From: Neobacillus cucumis
Lineage (GTDB): Bacteria; Bacillota; Bacilli; Bacillales; Cytobacillaceae
Assembly: GCF_002860255.1 (NCBI RefSeq)
Contig: NZ_PGVE01000064.1
Span: 124,001-188,000, forward strand
Reading direction: 5' to 3'
Length of the DNA: 64,000 nucleotides
A program made the position numbers and the translations under genes. Shown piece by piece: positions 62,701-64,000 of this stretch (position 1 is the stretch's first letter; each line of letters starts with the position of its first letter). Under the pieces are notes generated by a model that was given only the letters and a program-made list of their open reading frames with translations, was not told the origin of the DNA and did not search any database.

Positions 62701-63503
62701 ACTTGCAAATCATCTAAAAAGTTTTCTGCACGTGGTGCCGGGCCATTTGGAAGTTTGGTGAGTTCAAGAGCTTGATTAATCATTTCTTTTGCAGCTTCTA
62801 ATTGCAATTTAATATCAAAAAGAAGTGCACCGATAAAGGACAGCTCCTCAATATTTGATACTTTCTCCACTTGATACATAGAAACCATCGTTTCTAAGTA
62901 ACTATCTGGAAGAGGATTGGACTGAGCAAAGTCATAGATGGAACGAACGATATCCATTAAGGCCGCATCACTGCGATCACTTGTAAAGGAATCTACTAAA
63001 TTAAAAAATGCCTCATTTTCCTTTTTTCCATATTCCTCTTCAAATAATTCTTCCATTACTTCATCCCTAATTAATTGGGCCTCTGTTTCATCAGCGATTC
63101 GGAAGCCAGGATCGACATCGATTAAATAATAATACTTACGGATGACTTCCATACAAAAAGAATGCAGAGTGGATATGGTTGCCTTATTTAATAAACTAAG
63201 CTGTTTGCGTAAATTTCTTGACTCAGGATTTTGATCAATCGCTTTTTCAAGCGCCTCACCAATTCGATGCCGCATCTCGGCGGCAGAAGCACTTGTAAAC
63301 GTTACTACTAATAATTGGTCAACATCGATCGATTCATCTTTAGAAAGGATTTTTTGGATGATCCTTTCCACAAGAACTGCCGTTTTACCTGAACCTGCTG
63401 CTGCGGCAACAAGAATATCCTTATCTCTGGCTGCAATCGCCTTCCATTGATCATTCGTCCAGGTAACTCCTTCTGGCTTTGGAGGAATCACAATACTATT
63501 CAT
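59727..63503 (-). CDS. addA: ATP-dependent helicase/nuclease subunit A (AddA)
   Basis: A 1258-residue UvrD-like helicase with a RecB-type nuclease. Walker A AAAGSGKTAVLVERI is at about residues 34-50, with the other helicase motifs (DEYQDTN, QSIYRFR, TIHSSKGLEFP, RVLYVAMTRAKEKL). The nuclease core VLIDFKSD lies near the end. With AddB it resects DNA ends at Chi-like sites in recombination repair. It overlaps the end of addB by 8 bases. Length matches Bacillus AddA (about 1,230-1,260). Confidence 0.97.
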   Translation of the reverse strand: MNSIVIPPKPEGVTWTNDQWKAIAARDKDILVAAAAGSGKTAVLVERIIQKILSKDESIDVDQLLVVTFTSASAAEMRHRIGEALEKAIDQNPESRNLRKQLSLLNKATISTLHSFCMEVIRKYYYLIDVDPGFRIADETEAQLIRDEVMEELFEEEYGKKENEAFFNLVDSFTSDRSDAALMDIVRSIYDFAQSNPLPDSYLETMVSMYQVEKVSNIEELSFIGALLFDIKLQLEAAKEMINQALELTKLPNGPAPRAENFLDDLQVIDTLMSAEQDSWNTLYQAMQTWSFSRAKQVKGDHYDKELTEKAQKLRDKAKKKIQGIKDELFSRRPESFLRDMEEMRPLIDTLVYLVKEFSTRFAKAKREKGLVDYNDLEHYCLAILTEGVKENGEFLPSEAALAYRRHFKEVYCDEYQDTNMVQETILKLVAKDEEETGNLFMVGDVKQSIYRFRLAEPQLFLSKYNRFTVDGSVSGLRIDLAQNFRSRKEILDATNYLFKQIMGVKVGEIQYDEAAELRNGAPYSEEREYPVELILIDQNAESQTPEEQEPENDTQVVEFDVADLEQSQLEARVIAAKIKELISSGSPVYNTKTKKERPLMYRDVVILLRSMTWAPQFMEEFKQQGIPIYANLSTGYFEATEVSIMMSLLRVIDNPYQDIPLASVLRSPIVGLNEEELSKIRIVKKRGSFWEAVSSFCLSNTDEVNEPYYEKVRIFFDLLKEWRSLARQGSLSELIWQLYRDTQFYDFVGGLPGGKQRQANLRALYDRARQYEQTSFRGLFRFLRFIERMMERGDDLGAARALGEQEDVVRIMTIHSSKGLEFPVVFMAGMARNFNMTDIRKPYMLDKEFGFASKYVNASKRISYPSLPQIAFKQKKKMEMLAEEMRVLYVAMTRAKEKLYITATLKDAGKQIDKWRDVSTNTEWLLKDYERAGAMSYIDWIGPSLMRHQTSHEFLDEGERSLQIPQEISNHPSIWKITLQHADEIKKEAITIENEEDEWLNRVQNFEQMPSESNLAEKIHARLTWEYPFPGSASHRSKQTVSEIKRVREFTDEYSSKELVGRFSKSILKRPKFMQEKQLSPAERGTAMHMVMQHVDLTKEVNENAIVEQLAWMVNNELLTAEQSEVIDAKLIAQFFTSSLGQRFFYAKAVHREVPFTVSLPAREVYPDWNEGDESVFVQGIIDCILEDENGLVLIDFKSDGITDRYKGGFQQAKSILEDRYKVQINLYTKAIEQIWKRDVAERYLFFFDGAHVLKVD

Positions 63504-64000
63504 TTCCAGAAACCTCCCCTTTGATCAATTCCATCACCTCATCCTTAGAATGGGGTGTAAGAATCCGATAATGATTGCTTTCAATAGATTCATCAAATTG
63601 ACAAACCGATTTATAAGAACAAAAAGTACACGGTGTTTTATCCTTTAATTTAAATGGTGATATATCAATTTTTCCGTTAATAATGGCGTTACCTGTTTGC
63701 TTATAGATCGACCGAACGTGGTTTCTAAGCCGGTCAAATTCTTCTAAACTTGCAACTTTCGATCTTTTAGATAAGTTACCATCTTTCTTGATTCCAGCTG
63801 CTACAATTTGTGAGTCCCCTGAATCAAGAGATTGGTCCATCAGCTGGATGACCTTTTGATCACTTAGCATTAACCCATTCATTTTAAACTTTTTCATTAT
63901 TTCCTTTTCAATTTCATCAATAGTGAGCATTTTCTTTGTATTAATAAAAGGATTATGAACATGAAAGTAAAGGACTCCAGCTGGGCTGGCTTTCATTTCA
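63496..64000 (-). CDS. addB: ATP-dependent helicase/nuclease subunit B (AddB), C-terminal part
   Basis: Only the last 166-167 residues are in the window and the gene continues past the edge. The cysteine cluster CTFCSYKSVC (with an earlier cysteine outside) is the Fe-S site of AddB that stabilises its nuclease domain. The segment PAGVLYFHVHNPFIN at the edge is typical of the AddB nuclease domain. Overlaps addA, so translation is coupled. Confidence 0.92.
   Translation of the reverse strand, partial: EMKASPAGVLYFHVHNPFINTKKMLTIDEIEKEIMKKFKMNGLMLSDQKVIQLMDQSLDSGDSQIVAAGIKKDGNLSKRSKVASLEEFDRLRNHVRSIYKQTGNAIINGKIDISPFKLKDKTPCTFCSYKSVCQFDESIESNHYRILTPHSKDEVMELIKGEVSGNE

Overview
The window is chromosomal DNA of a low-GC, endospore-forming Firmicute of the family Bacillaceae. 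The gerP spore-germination operon, spx/mecA/comZ/med, a CtsR box on clpB and a FapR-type site on fabH all point there. Genus is not decided by the sequence. No rRNA or tRNA genes, prophage, CRISPR array or defence island were recognised.

From memory of the Bacillus subtilis map, the backbone follows the yjbQ-to-addB segment in inverted orientation. 1-6.1 kb: yjbQ (partial), prpE, yjbO, nadK, yjbM, yjbL, yjbK, yjbI, yjbH (nucleotide, NAD and alarmone metabolism, truncated globin, Spx adaptor). 6.4-13.7 kb: a small membrane protein, pepF, coiA, cls, mecA, spx and a small unknown gene. 13.7-22.7 kb: oppABCDF, a DUF3899-like gene, trpS behind a Trp T-box, a 51-52 bp tandem repeat array, yjbA. 22.9-29.9 kb: yjaZ, fabF, fabH, a YjzB-position gene, comZ, med, yjaV, yjaU, yjzD. 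29.9-32.9 kb: clpB and yjzC. 41.2-49.4 kb: yitW, yitU, two small genes, yitT, yitS, a DUF3941 gene, yitL, yajQ, an SDR gene and an amylase-like gene. 49.5-64 kb: asnO, a DUF2777-like gene, yisL, yisK, gerPA-F, addA and the end of addB. The appDFABC operon and yjbB/yjbC expected from B. subtilis are missing.

Two segments interrupt this backbone and share a theme: molybdopterin/tungstopterin and oxygen limitation. The first (33.1-41.1 kb, between yjzC and yitW) carries two FNR-type Fe-S regulators, ywiC, mobB, moeA, ric (di-iron repair protein), moaA and a radical SAM/SPASM enzyme. Two promoters there, for ric and the radical SAM gene, have an FNR palindrome centred 41.5 bp before the predicted start. 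The second (52.2-55.9 kb, between asnO and yisL) carries a MoeB/ThiF-like E1, an aldehyde:ferredoxin oxidoreductase, a MoaD-like sulfur carrier and a second 90-residue protein that also ends in Gly-Gly.

Other points of note: a membrane-anchored alpha-amylase-family protein whose three catalytic carboxylates are all replaced; an alpha/beta-hydrolase-like YjaU with no nucleophile serine; a 170 bp MITE-like element in two copies plus a remnant; a second, GC-richer stem-loop repeat before yitL; and a repeat array whose hairpins pair fully only on the minus strand. Many starts were shifted from the longest reading frame to a codon with a proper ribosome binding site, and two short genes (yjzC and a DUF3941 gene) were found by direct translation.
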